A DNA stretch of 39,038 bases from an uncultured Prevotellaceae bacterium (GCA_902800245.1 CADCDY010000044.1:1-39038), one strand, 5' to 3'. Shown: positions 1 through 7,508, numbered from the stretch's first letter. Translations and numbers: made by a program. The notes: generated from the sequence alone by a model not told the origin.

Positions 1-630
1 GCTGCGCATGTATATCTTCAAAAGATAATTATTGTTAAAACTGCTTTCTTTCTGTTCCAAAAGTTTGGTATTTAAAACAGTATCTGTCCCTCTGCCATCA
101 TTGCTGGCCTTCTCGCCATTGATGTAGACAGCCACCTCCTGACCGAGCCTGGTGACACTTCCTCTTCGACAATCGACGTCGAGACCGGGGATCATGATGC
201 CATAGATGACGTCGAAGCCATCTGTAGATAGTTTCAACAGTCCTTTCTGGGGGATTATCGTCATACCATCGCTCTTCTTGATGACCTTATCCGCCTTGAC
301 CACCACTTCACCCAAATCTTTCGTATCAGGCTGCATCTGAATGTCGCCCACGTTACCCTGCCGTGCGTCTATATACTTTATTATATATCCTACGCTCGAC
401 ACTTTCAGTAAACCATCTTGCTTGTCGGTGCTGATGCTAAAAGTTCCGTCGTCCTTGGTCACGGCTCCCGCAACGAAAGCAGAGTCGGCACGGTTGACGA
501 GCACAACGTTGGCAAATGGCATCGGCTGAGACTGTTCATCAATGATGCGACCAGTGATATTCTGCGCAATCGCAAATGTCGCTCCTAACTGCATGGCCAG
601 CAGGAACAGGAATCGTCTGTAGTGTTTCAT
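1..630 (-). CDS. Outer-membrane beta-barrel (TonB receptor-like) protein, 5' part only
   Basis: The reading frame starts at the ATG at 630 and stays open to the window edge, giving 210 residues of an incomplete protein. It begins with a signal peptide (MKHYRRFLFLLAMQLGATFA, then IAQ), followed by a carboxypeptidase-regulatory-like fold (NITGRIIDEQSQPMPFANVV, residues about 24-105). Next comes a plug-like segment with the motifs GFDVIYGIMIPGLDV and VAVYINGEKAS. This order is usual for Bacteroidota outer-membrane beta-barrel proteins related to TonB-dependent receptors, so an envelope location is expected. After EKAS (near base 105) the sequence no longer resembles the expected plug and reads like a mid-barrel strand (SSFNNNYLLKIYMR). 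The frame is kept, so this may be an internal deletion, a chimeric join or a divergent family member. The substrate cannot be told. The first 40 bases match the start of the thioredoxin gene at 3091. Confidence 0.7.
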   Translation of the reverse strand, partial: MKHYRRFLFLLAMQLGATFAIAQNITGRIIDEQSQPMPFANVVLVNRADSAFVAGAVTKDDGTFSISTDKQDGLLKVSSVGYIIKYIDARQGNVGDIQMQPDTKDLGEVVVKADKVIKKSDGMTIIPQKGLLKLSTDGFDVIYGIMIPGLDVDCRRGSVTRLGQEVAVYINGEKASNDGRGTDTVLNTKLLEQKESSFNNNYLLKIYMRS

Positions 631-632
631 TT
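591..632. repeat. 42-nt repeat, copy 1 (signal-peptide start region)
   Basis: This stretch covers the first 40 coding bases of the outer-membrane protein gene plus two upstream bases. It matches 3052-3093 at 41 of 42 positions. Both copies sit at the start of a secreted-protein gene and encode the same opening, MKHYRRFL. Confidence 0.9.
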
Positions 633-659
633 TGTTCATCGTTCATCAGTTTTGTTTGG

Positions 660-667
660 CAAAGGTA
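660..667 (-). promoter_or_regulatory. Putative -7 box for the outer-membrane protein gene
   Basis: On the minus strand this reads TACCTTTG, an exact match to the Bacteroidota -7 consensus TAnnTTTG, about 30 nt upstream of the ATG at 630. No TTTG lies at the ideal -33 distance, so the promoter rests on the -7 box and its position between a terminator and a start codon. Confidence 0.5.
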
Positions 668-680
668 CGGAAAACGGCAC

Positions 681-721
681 AAAAAAGCCCTCGGCAAAGC
701 CTGGAAATCGGGTGCCGAGGG
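681..721 (-). terminator. Rho-independent terminator after the TPR/thioredoxin pair
   Basis: On the minus strand a 9-bp stem (CCCTCGGCA pairing with TGCCGAGGG, 713-721 and 688-696) is followed by one further C and a run of six T (686-681). It lies 67 nt past the stop of the TPR gene and just before the promoter of the next gene, so it separates the two transcription units. Confidence 0.8.
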
Positions 722-788
722 TGAAAGTCTTAAACTACTTAAAGAAAGTGGCGCTATTTTTTCGCTTCATATTCATTTCGTTTTTATT

Positions 789-1775
789 TTACCACATCAT
801 CATACGAAGTGTACGTTGGGCTTGGCTTCGCATGTCCTTAATCTTTTCATTATATTCCTTGTTTTCTGTGGCTTCAAGGAACTTTGTGAAGCAGTCGCGG
901 GCTTTGTCGTGCTGTTTGAGGGCGAAGTAACATTGCCCCATCTGGTAGGTGAGTTCATTCACATCTTTTTCTTCGGCATAGCGCATACATTCCTGCAGTT
1001 CATCTAAGCGGAAGTCGGGTTCTCCTTTCAGACGAAATGCTTCTGCAAGTTCTTTGTGAAGCCGTAAAAGAGTTTGGCGATCTGGCATCAATAGTTTTTT
1101 AGCCTCGTCAAGATATGACAAAGCCTCTGCGCCTAAACCTACTTTATTGCTGACAATACCCAATACAAAGAGGCAATAGGCATGATGATCATTTTTATCA
1201 TAAGCCCTATATAGATAGTCGTAGGCAGCAGAGTTGTTTCCCATCTGCCAATAAGTCAATCCAAGAGTGTAGAGAGTTCCGAAACAGGTATCGCCTATGG
1301 CCTCGAGTTTCTTTAATTCCGATAGAGCCAGATCATAGTTGCCAATGTTGTAATAAGCCTCTGCCAGTTGACGGTTAATGAGTATATGAGTGGAATCTCT
1401 TTCGCAGTATTTCTTACAAATGTCAATCACCTTTTGGGGGAAACTCTTTCTGCCCATTATACCTTGCCAACCATTATTCAATCGGGGTGTATAGTCGGCT
1501 ATCAGTGATGCGTCATACGGATTGCGCTTTAGTATCTCATCACCCCAATAAGCCAGAGAATCATTTTGGCCAAGTTGAGCAAAGTTGTTGTAGCAGAGAC
1601 GCATATCATCTGCATGAAGGCTGTCAGCAGGTATTTGTCGCAGGCATTCGAGACTCTTATTGAAATAACCTCGCGAAGCCAGTCGGATAGCATCATTACG
1701 GAGGTCTTCAGGATTCTGTGCTAATGCATAAATCGAGATGAAGACAGCAAATACTACTAATAATATCTTTTTCAT
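789..1775 (-). CDS. Secreted tetratricopeptide-repeat protein
   Basis: The protein has 328 residues. It opens with a clear signal peptide (MKKILLVVFAVFISIYALAQ), so it should be periplasmic or envelope-associated. The rest is made of helical repeats of the TPR type; the clearest run over about residues 130-310 (for example YYNIGNYDLALSELKKLEAI, and ELTYQMGQCYFALKQHDKAR near the end). TPR proteins act as protein-interaction scaffolds; no catalytic motif is visible. Its ATG overlaps the stop of the upstream thioredoxin-fold gene by 4 nt (ATGA, 1772-1775), so the two are translationally coupled and probably act in the same envelope process. A terminator follows at 681-721. The specific role is unknown. 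Confidence 0.8.
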   Translation of the reverse strand: MKKILLVVFAVFISIYALAQNPEDLRNDAIRLASRGYFNKSLECLRQIPADSLHADDMRLCYNNFAQLGQNDSLAYWGDEILKRNPYDASLIADYTPRLNNGWQGIMGRKSFPQKVIDICKKYCERDSTHILINRQLAEAYYNIGNYDLALSELKKLEAIGDTCFGTLYTLGLTYWQMGNNSAAYDYLYRAYDKNDHHAYCLFVLGIVSNKVGLGAEALSYLDEAKKLLMPDRQTLLRLHKELAEAFRLKGEPDFRLDELQECMRYAEEKDVNELTYQMGQCYFALKQHDKARDCFTKFLEATENKEYNEKIKDMRSQAQRTLRMMMW

Positions 1776-3091
1776 TGTTGCTTCTCTTTTTCTAATAGTG
1801 CTTTTATTTTATCAATGGCCAGTGTGATGCTGATGTTCTTGGCGATAATACGACCACTGCGATCCACGAGGTAGTTATGAGGGATGGTCTTGATGTCAAG
1901 CGACTGATATTCTGGATACATTGCCCTCTTCTTCTCATCGTATGCATAATAATTATTGATCTTGTAGGGCCTGTCGGTTTGTGTCAGGTCTTTGTTGCGC
2001 ATGTCCTTTTCCTTAACGGTGCTCCACCACTGCTTGCGGTTTTCATCTATTCCTATCAGGCATACCGCCAAATCATCACGAAACTCCTGGGCAGCATAGC
2101 GAATATTTGGCATCTGGGCCATACACGGCTGGCACCACGATGCCCAGAAATCTACCAACACGTATTTCCCACGAAACTCATTCACGTTACCAAGTGGCCC
2201 ATTATACAATTTCAGATTCATATAATCACCAACTTTCAGCGGTTTCATCGTAATCTTCTCGTCCTTCTGGAATCGCTCACTATATGCCCGAAGTTCCAAG
2301 GAACCCCAAATCTCAAAACTCTGTGCCGACATATATGTGCCCAACGTGCTGTCATTAACAAAGGCTTTCATCGGTGGATAGTCTGGAAATCGCACTAACA
2401 GCGAGTTCATCATATCATCGACCTCCTTCTCTGTGTAGGGATAAAGTGTGGGATTTCGGCGGAAGGAGTAGAACACATCGCCAGCAGCATCGATAACGCT
2501 ATACGGGCTCTTGCCAGTGCAGGCATATTCTAAAATATAGCGTTCCCATTTGTCTTTCTCCTTTTGGGCAATGGCATTGATAGAATCTCGTTGGGCGTCA
2601 GTCAGGTTATAGAGTTGCGACTGACTATTCTGATTGAGGTATTCTTGACGGAGACTATCTTTTTTATGTTGAAATCGCACCATTTCGAGTGTTGAAGGTG
2701 AGCCCTCCACCTTATCAATATAACGCATACGGAAGCCATCATCTTCGTCGCCAATATGGATGCTGAGACTATCACCACCCTTCACAACGATGGGCACACA
2801 TTGAGGGCCGCGATGCTGAAGCAGCAGATTGACATTGTACTCATAGGGTACATAGCCATGCATCGTCCCCACACGATGCAGTGAATCGAAACTGATGGAG
2901 TCGTGCAGTTGCATCTCACGCTCCACCATCGAGTACATGTATAACTTCTGTGGTTCGCTGGCAATAGCGGAGTCTATCTTTACCGTTATCGAAAAGCGGT
3001 TTTCAGGCACATCTATCCAATTCTGTGCCTTTACAAATGTCCCAACAGGCAGCATGGCCAGCAGGAGCAGGAATCGTCTGTAGTGTTTCAT
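1772..3091 (-). CDS. TlpA/DsbE-like thioredoxin-domain protein
   Basis: This 439-residue protein has a signal peptide (MKHYRRFLLLLAMLPVGTFV, then KAQ), a roughly 260-residue N-terminal region like the DUF4369-type domains of Bacteroidota, and a C-terminal thioredoxin fold. The redox motif is WCQPC, with C320 and C323, inside the typical sequence DFWASWCQPCMAQMPNI. The TlpA-type cis-proline region is suggested by KTIPHNYLVDRSGRIIAKNI. Family members reduce disulphides in the periplasm, often with envelope or sugar-uptake proteins; the partner here is not known. It is coupled by a 4-nt overlap to the TPR gene. The first 40 nt nearly duplicate the start of the outer-membrane protein gene at 630. 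Confidence 0.88.
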   Translation of the reverse strand: MKHYRRFLLLLAMLPVGTFVKAQNWIDVPENRFSITVKIDSAIASEPQKLYMYSMVEREMQLHDSISFDSLHRVGTMHGYVPYEYNVNLLLQHRGPQCVPIVVKGGDSLSIHIGDEDDGFRMRYIDKVEGSPSTLEMVRFQHKKDSLRQEYLNQNSQSQLYNLTDAQRDSINAIAQKEKDKWERYILEYACTGKSPYSVIDAAGDVFYSFRRNPTLYPYTEKEVDDMMNSLLVRFPDYPPMKAFVNDSTLGTYMSAQSFEIWGSLELRAYSERFQKDEKITMKPLKVGDYMNLKLYNGPLGNVNEFRGKYVLVDFWASWCQPCMAQMPNIRYAAQEFRDDLAVCLIGIDENRKQWWSTVKEKDMRNKDLTQTDRPYKINNYYAYDEKKRAMYPEYQSLDIKTIPHNYLVDRSGRIIAKNISITLAIDKIKALLEKEKQQ

Positions 3092-3093
3092 TT
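3052..3093. repeat. 42-nt repeat, copy 2 (signal-peptide start region)
   Basis: This is the partner of 591-632, with one mismatch in 42. After the shared block the two genes diverge within the signal peptide. Confidence 0.9.
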
Positions 3094-3119
3094 CTTTATT
3101 AATTCTTCGATGTCTAGAA

Positions 3120-3138
3120 GGGACTGGTACGTGTCATA
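3120..3138. repeat. 19-nt dispersed repeat, copy 1
   Basis: GGGACTGGTACGTGTCATA occurs here and again, identically, at 11495-11513, each time in the gap between two minus-strand genes. Both copies are preceded by TCTAG on the plus strand, with slightly different spacing. On the minus strand it reads ATGACACGTACCAGTCCC, which would encode MTRTSP before a nearby TAG stop in both places. Confidence 0.75.
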
Positions 3139-3231
3139 CTAAGTTTATTTCGACGAAACTCATAATTCCTTAAATTCCATTTGACCTTTTCTACGCTCGG
3201 CATAGCTGGCACGTCACTCTGACTCCATTCG

Positions 3232-4437
3232 TTAGTAAGAATTATTTTTCTCAATCTCGTCCAATAGGAACTTTTCAAGTGTACCTTTATCTGGAAGTTG
3301 AAGCATATAGGTAGAGACAAAGAGTTGGTTGTCCATACCAGCGAGGGCGTATTCCACCATTTTTTTGCCTTTGCGAGTACAGAGCAGAATGCCAATGGGG
3401 GGATTGTCACCTTCGTGCATCTCATTCTCCTTATAATAAGATACGTATGCATTAAGCTGGCCCAGGTGCTCATGATGGAATTCATCATTTTTCAATTCCA
3501 CGATGACGCTACAATGCAGGATGCGATGATAGAACACCAAATCCGGATAATAATATTCGTCATCGATGATTATTCGTTTCTGTCTGGCCTCGAAACAGAA
3601 GCCCTTGCCAAGTTCCAACAGGAAATCCTGAAGGTGGCTGATGAGAGCGTCTTCCAAATCCCCTTCTGTTATGACGTCCTTGGATTTGAGCCCTAAGAAT
3701 TCGAAAGTAAATGGCTGGCGGATGGTGAGAGATGGCGTATTGGTCTCTGGCTCGATGCTGGCCAATAGTTTCTTGGGATTCTTGCTCACACCACTGCGGA
3801 AATAGAGGTTAGTAGCAATCTGGCGACGCAGCTCCTTGACTGACCATGTGCCCTTGATGCACTCTGTTTCATAAAAGAAGCGTGCAAGTGGGTCGTCTTG
3901 GGTCATAATTTCTGTTATATGCGAGAAGGACAATTTGCTCAAAATGTTCTGAGGTGGCATGATGAATTCATCCGACAGCATCGGATGAATTGTATTTTCA
4001 GTAGAAAAGTCCGATGCCGTCGGACTTTTTCCATTATTGGATTGTCCTGATTCTAAAAAGTCCGATGGCGTCGGACTTTTTCCAAATAGCACACCAATCT
4101 GAGGATATAGTAAATAGAAACGACGTGAATTCTTGAATAGTGTCAAATTCAATCCCTTCGTATTAACACTTTCCTCCAAGCGCTTCAAAAGGCGATCTCC
4201 ATACTTTGCTCTGTCTCTGCCTTTCTGCTCGTACTCGACTATATAACAGCCGATAAGCCAATTGCGTAGAGTCGCCATCTGATTAACGGCTCGAATAGCA
4301 CCAGCCTGGGCTGTCTGATGAGTCTGAAGAACAGAGGCTGACAACTCATCAAAAGATGGGTTCTGCTTCTGACCCCAATCTTCGACTATCTTCGTCAGCA
4401 ACTCCGAGTTTGATTCTGTATTACTTATAATCTCCAT
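3232..4437 (-). CDS. DUF1016 (YhcG-type) PD-(D/E)XK nuclease-domain protein
   Basis: The likely start is the ATG at 4437 (MEIISNTESNSELL, 401 residues). The open frame runs 63 codons further upstream, but that stretch contains the promoter. The N-terminal half has the DUF1016 helical region (IRAVNQMATLRNWLIGCYIV; then YGDRLLKRLEESV). The C-terminal half has the PD-(D/E)XK nuclease core: YYPDLVFYHR, then VIVELKND and GQLNAYVSYY. Members are DNA-cleavage-fold proteins often linked to mobile elements or restriction loci, but their role is poorly defined. The linker at about residues 119-158 contains three peptides (KSPTPSDF, KSPTASDF, HPMLSDEF) encoded by three perfect palindromes. The gene appears to stand alone with its own promoter. 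Confidence 0.87.
   Translation of the reverse strand: MEIISNTESNSELLTKIVEDWGQKQNPSFDELSASVLQTHQTAQAGAIRAVNQMATLRNWLIGCYIVEYEQKGRDRAKYGDRLLKRLEESVNTKGLNLTLFKNSRRFYLLYPQIGVLFGKSPTPSDFLESGQSNNGKSPTASDFSTENTIHPMLSDEFIMPPQNILSKLSFSHITEIMTQDDPLARFFYETECIKGTWSVKELRRQIATNLYFRSGVSKNPKKLLASIEPETNTPSLTIRQPFTFEFLGLKSKDVITEGDLEDALISHLQDFLLELGKGFCFEARQKRIIIDDEYYYPDLVFYHRILHCSVIVELKNDEFHHEHLGQLNAYVSYYKENEMHEGDNPPIGILLCTRKGKKMVEYALAGMDNQLFVSTYMLQLPDKGTLEKFLLDEIEKNNSY
3965..3991. repeat. Palindrome 1 inside the DUF1016 gene
   Basis: AATTCATCCGA and TCGGATGAATT form 11-bp perfect arms around a 5-nt loop (CAGCA). The core CATCCGA/TCGGATG is close to the AGTCCGA/TCGGACT core of the two neighbouring palindromes. 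On the coding strand it encodes HPMLSDEF. Confidence 0.85.
4005..4029. repeat. Palindrome 2 inside the DUF1016 gene
   Basis: AAAAGTCCGA and TCGGACTTTT form 10-bp perfect arms around a 5-nt loop (TGCCG). On the coding strand it encodes KSPTASDF. Confidence 0.88.
4055..4081. repeat. Palindrome 3 inside the DUF1016 gene
   Basis: AAAAAGTCCGA and TCGGACTTTTT form 11-bp perfect arms around a 5-nt loop (TGGCG). It is nearly identical to palindrome 2, starting 50 nt further on, and encodes KSPTPSDF. Confidence 0.88.
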
Positions 4438-4480
4438 ATTGCTTTTAGTTATTATCGTCCAACAGTGAGCATATCGTGTA

Positions 4481-4512
4481 CAAAGATACGAATAAGTGAG
4501 CAAAGAACCAAA
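4481..4512 (-). promoter_or_regulatory. Promoter of the DUF1016 gene
   Basis: On the minus strand TTTG (4512-4509) and TATCTTTG (4488-4481) are separated by 20 bp, an ideal Bacteroidota -33/-7 pair. Transcription would begin near 4475, leaving a leader of about 40 nt before the ATG at 4437. This supports the shorter start. Confidence 0.85.
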
Positions 4513-4820
4513 GAAATAGTCATTTTTTTTGTTCTTTCGAACCGAAAAAGCAGCGAGAGCCATTATGCATGCATAAATGGCCGAGTCGCGTTTGAGGTCG
4601 ACGAATGTCAACGAAAGTATCTTCACTCATGGGTGAAAGATAGTACATTTTTCTTAACAAGTCATCACCTTACGGGCTGAACGGCGCTCTGCTCCCTGCT
4701 GTGCGGTCGACAGCAGGGAAGTGTCAAGCCGACAGCCGGTAGGAGAGTGACGGTTAGCAGGGAAGGTGTTGGCGTTTGCCCGCTTCCCAAGGGTTGGTGG
4801 TTTACTTCCCAAGGACGCGC

Positions 4821-4878
4821 GGTTTACTTACTGCTCGTTGATGGTTTGCTTACTGCTCGTTGGTAGTTTGCTTACTGG
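4821..4878. repeat. 22-nt tandem repeat (about 2.6 units)
   Basis: GGTTTACTTACTGCTCGTTG at 4821 is followed by the same unit with one A-to-G change at 4843, then by a third partial unit at 4865 (AGTTTGCTTACTG). The period is 22 nt. Confidence 0.8.
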
Positions 4879-4970
4879 GAACCATGACTCCACCCAATCG
4901 CCCGGAAATCCTTTAAATAAAGGGAAAACGGAGGGGTTAGTGTTACCATAACACTCCACCCGACACTCCA

Positions 4971-5060
4971 CCTAACACTCCACCCAAGACTCAACCCTTT
5001 TATGCACGCTTTAACAGATTTCTCGATGACACTTCAAAACCTTTTGGGTGGAGTGTTAGG
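4971..5060. repeat. 17-bp inverted repeat with 56-nt spacer
   Basis: CCTAACACTCCACCCAA (4971-4987) pairs perfectly with TTGGGTGGAGTGTTAGG (5044-5060). Beyond the arms, ACTCAACC on the left and GGTTGAGT on the right are also complementary but offset. The arms belong to a wider cluster of CACTCCACC repeats, so this may be inverted repeat units rather than a terminator; there is no T run. Confidence 0.8.
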
Positions 5061-5311
5061 TTGAGTCATAGGTTGGGTGTTGGGGTTACTGTTTTGGCAA
5101 CACTCACCCCAGTGGAAGCCTTTTATTTATTGACTTTCCGACAAATCGGGGTTACTCCTGGTTCCTTTTGCGCTCAGCCCAGGAAAAATTTGCGCCCTGC
5201 CCAGAGAAATAATATTCCCTGCCCAAGGAGTTCAAGTATTAATGCTAACAATTGCTACCATTAATGTTTGCAATTGCCACCATTAATGCACTGTGATTTA
5301 AAGTCGGCTCC

Positions 5312-5395
5312 AATACTTTCGGAGTAATCGAAAATACTTTTGGAGTAATCAAAAATACTCCAAGAGTATTCAAAATTACTTTCGGAGTATTTGAG
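5312..5395. repeat. 21-nt tandem array, 4 units
   Basis: Four imperfect 21-nt units start at 5312, 5333, 5354 and 5375. Each holds a small dyad; the third is a perfect one (AATACTC-caa-GAGTATT). The array lies 25 nt past the stop of the gluconolactonase-like gene. Confidence 0.82.
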
Positions 5396-5420
5396 ACAGG
5401 ATAAGTCACGCTATGATGGT

Positions 5421-6335
5421 TTACCGATCTTTTACTCCATGCACAAGCATTTTCAGGGTATAAACAGATTTTGAGGCGGTAATAAACAGGATGTTATGCT
5501 CTTTACCGCCAAAACAAACGTTGGCCGTCCAGTTCTCGGGGATGGGGAAATGGGCTATCTGCTGGCCATTCTTATCGAATACGGTCACGCCGTCGCCAGT
5601 CACATAGATATTTCCACGGTCGTCAATCGTCATCCCGTCCGAGCCCATATTGGCAAATACCTGGCGGTTCATCAGGGAGCCGTCGGTCTGGATGTCATAT
5701 CTCAGGATTCTGTTTGCCTTTGCCTCTGCGACATACATATACTTGCCGTCGGGCGTGCCGACAAGACCGTTGGGCTGGTTAAGCGTTGAGTCAAGCATGA
5801 CCAATTGTTTACCTCCAGGCGCCAGATAATACAAGCCCTCCACAGGCTGCTGGCGCTCAGTATTGCGCGTCCAATAGTCGCGCTTGAAATAGGGGTCGGT
5901 CAGATAATAACTACCATCCTTTGAGATCCATACATCGTTGGGGCCGTTCAGCAACTTTTCGCGGTAGTCGGTCACAAGTATATTGTGTTGACCTTTCATA
6001 TCGAACGACCATAGCTGGTTGTCCATATCTGCGCAAGCTATCAAATGGCCTTGGGCATCAAAGTACATCCCGTTGGAGCGACCGCTCTGATCAGTGAACA
6101 GGGTAATCTCTCCCGATTCGCAGTCCCAACGGTAAATCCTATTGTTAGGCTGGTCTGTGAAGTAGACGTTACCCCTTGCATCTGTCGCAGGCCCTTCTGT
6201 AAAGCTGTACGAATCAGAGAGTCTTACAGGGGCTTCCCCTTCTGCAACGATGGCATTAGACTGAGTGTGAACACATGCAGTCAGGCCAAGCAGGAGGGCG
6301 AGGATGAGAAAATAGCTTTTGTACGTCATCGTCAT
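5421..6335 (-). CDS. SMP-30/gluconolactonase-family lipoprotein
   Basis: This 304-residue protein starts with a lipoprotein signal (ILALLLGLTAC, lipid-bearing Cys21), so it should be tethered in the envelope. The mature part is a six-bladed beta-propeller of the SMP-30/gluconolactonase family. Expected metal-site segments are visible: SFTEGPATD, LLNGPNDVW, LNQPNGLV and GSDGMTIDD. Family members open sugar-acid lactones using a divalent metal. Its start is 14 nt after the stop of the NAD-dependent epimerase-like gene, so they form an operon that could oxidise a sugar to its lactone and hydrolyse it; the sugar is not known. MTMTYKSYF offers two start choices two codons apart. Confidence 0.85.
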   Translation of the reverse strand: MTMTYKSYFLILALLLGLTACVHTQSNAIVAEGEAPVRLSDSYSFTEGPATDARGNVYFTDQPNNRIYRWDCESGEITLFTDQSGRSNGMYFDAQGHLIACADMDNQLWSFDMKGQHNILVTDYREKLLNGPNDVWISKDGSYYLTDPYFKRDYWTRNTERQQPVEGLYYLAPGGKQLVMLDSTLNQPNGLVGTPDGKYMYVAEAKANRILRYDIQTDGSLMNRQVFANMGSDGMTIDDRGNIYVTGDGVTVFDKNGQQIAHFPIPENWTANVCFGGKEHNILFITASKSVYTLKMLVHGVKDR

Positions 6336-6349
6336 GATTGTTTACGTGT

Positions 6350-7375
6350 TCATATCATCTTCTTCGCCTGTTCTTGCGCCTCAATGACCTTGTCGCACCA
6401 CTGGTCGAACTCGGGGTCTTCCACTTGCAGCTCGGGGTGTGCGAGGATGTAGTCTACACAACGACGAACGCCCTCGTCGAAGCGGGTCGTGGTCTGGAAA
6501 CTGGGGACAGCTCGCTTCAGTTTCGTGCAGTCGAAGATGACCGTTGCCGCCTTGTCGCCGATGAGATTGCCCTCCAGGTCGTAGTCTTTCGGACAGACGG
6601 CGGCCAGGAAGTCAGAGGCGACGTGATAGAGCTTTGGCGTGACGTTCAATGCCTGGCCGACGCACTCGTAGATCTGATCCCACGTCAAACTCTCGTCGCT
6701 CATGATCTGGAAAGCCTCACCGATAGCCTTCGGATTGCCCAGCAGACCGATGAAGCCGCGCGCGAAGTCCTCGTTCCACGTCAGTGTCCACAGCGAGGAG
6801 CCGTCGCCATGCACCAGCACGGGCTTGCCCTCCAGCATACGCTTCAGCACCGGCCAGCTACCTTTCGGTCCGTGGATGCTCACGGGTACACCACGCTCGC
6901 AGTAGGTGTGCGAGGGGCGGACGATGGTCACGGGGAATCCGTTCTCGCGGTATTCTCGCATCAGTAGCTCTTCACATGCAATCTTGTTGCGCGAGTACTG
7001 CCAGTGGGGATTCGCCAGCGCAGTGCCCTCAGTGATATAGGGACTACGTACAGGCTTTGCGTATGCCGAGGCCGACGAGATATATACGTACTGCCGCGTG
7101 CGACCGCGGAACAGTCTGATGTCGCGTTCCACCTGCTCCGGCACGAAGCCAATGAACTCGCAGACGGCATCGAACTGCGCGTCGCCCAGACCGGCGAGCA
7201 CACTGTCCGTGTCGTCGATGTCGGCAATCACCTGTTTCACACTTCCTGGCACCTCTTGCTTGCGCGTGCCTCGGTTCAGCAGCCACAGCTCGTGTCCGCT
7301 CTCCGCCAACTGTCGGGTGATGGCACTGCTGATCGTGCCCGTACCACCAATCATGAGAATCTTCAATCCTTCCAT
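6350..7375 (-). CDS. NAD-dependent epimerase/dehydratase-family (extended SDR) protein
   Basis: The 341-residue protein begins with the Rossmann motif of extended SDRs (LKILMIGGTGTISSAITRQL) and carries the catalytic YxxxK as YSRNK, after the serine-containing segment YVYISSASAY. Such enzymes act on nucleotide sugars or related substrates with NAD(P). The sequence KPVLVHGDGSSLWTLTWNED resembles the substrate-binding part of the family. It has no signal peptide and should be cytoplasmic. It is the first gene of a pair with the gluconolactonase-like lipoprotein 14 nt downstream. Substrate not assignable. Confidence 0.85.
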   Translation of the reverse strand: MEGLKILMIGGTGTISSAITRQLAESGHELWLLNRGTRKQEVPGSVKQVIADIDDTDSVLAGLGDAQFDAVCEFIGFVPEQVERDIRLFRGRTRQYVYISSASAYAKPVRSPYITEGTALANPHWQYSRNKIACEELLMREYRENGFPVTIVRPSHTYCERGVPVSIHGPKGSWPVLKRMLEGKPVLVHGDGSSLWTLTWNEDFARGFIGLLGNPKAIGEAFQIMSDESLTWDQIYECVGQALNVTPKLYHVASDFLAAVCPKDYDLEGNLIGDKAATVIFDCTKLKRAVPSFQTTTRFDEGVRRCVDYILAHPELQVEDPEFDQWCDKVIEAQEQAKKMI

Positions 7376-7421
7376 AAGTCTAGCTATTAAATCGTTTCAC
7401 AATTATTCTTAAATCTAAAGG

Positions 7422-7429
7422 CAAAAGTA
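7422..7429 (-). promoter_or_regulatory. Putative -7 box for the epimerase/gluconolactonase pair
   Basis: On the minus strand this reads TACTTTTG, matching TAnnTTTG, about 47 nt before the ATG at 7375. The -33 region is not well matched. Confidence 0.45.
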
Positions 7430-7451
7430 AGCAAAATCCGCGAATTATTAC

Positions 7452-7459
7452 TATATTTG
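7452..7459 (+). promoter_or_regulatory. Putative -7 box for the GH9 gene
   Basis: TATATTTG matches TAnnTTTG and lies 49 nt before the GH9 start codon. It is back to back with the minus-strand box at 7422. No good -33 TTTG is seen. Confidence 0.5.
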
Positions 7460-7508
7460 CCGTAAGTTTTAATAAGTTTTGTGAAATCCTAAAACCAACA
7501 CGAAGATA

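Larger units (their letters stand above)
4438..5420. other. Repeat-rich non-coding region of about 1 kb
   Basis: No convincing gene is present; short open frames here run through repeats and match no family. Next to the DUF1016 promoter is a 14-bp palindrome (4563-4576, TTATGCATGCATAA) flanked by GCCAT and ATGGC. Further on are a 10-bp hairpin at 4693-4719 (TCCCTGCTGT/ACAGCAGGGA), two copies of CTTCCCAAGG near 4783 and 4805, a 22-nt tandem repeat from 4821, several short copies of ACACTCCACC between 4951 and 4983, a 17-bp inverted repeat at 4971-5060, paired copies of the CCATTAATG motif near 5258-5290, and a 21-nt tandem array at 5312-5395. Confidence 0.75.

Noticed and set aside
4438-4626. 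63-codon N-terminal extension of the DUF1016 frame
   Set aside because: It contains the -33/-7 promoter; the family-like sequence begins at ATG 4437.
4766-5264. Short open frames (62-68 codons) in the repeat-rich gap
   Set aside because: They consist of repeat sequence, have no recognisable domain and no promoter or ribosome site.
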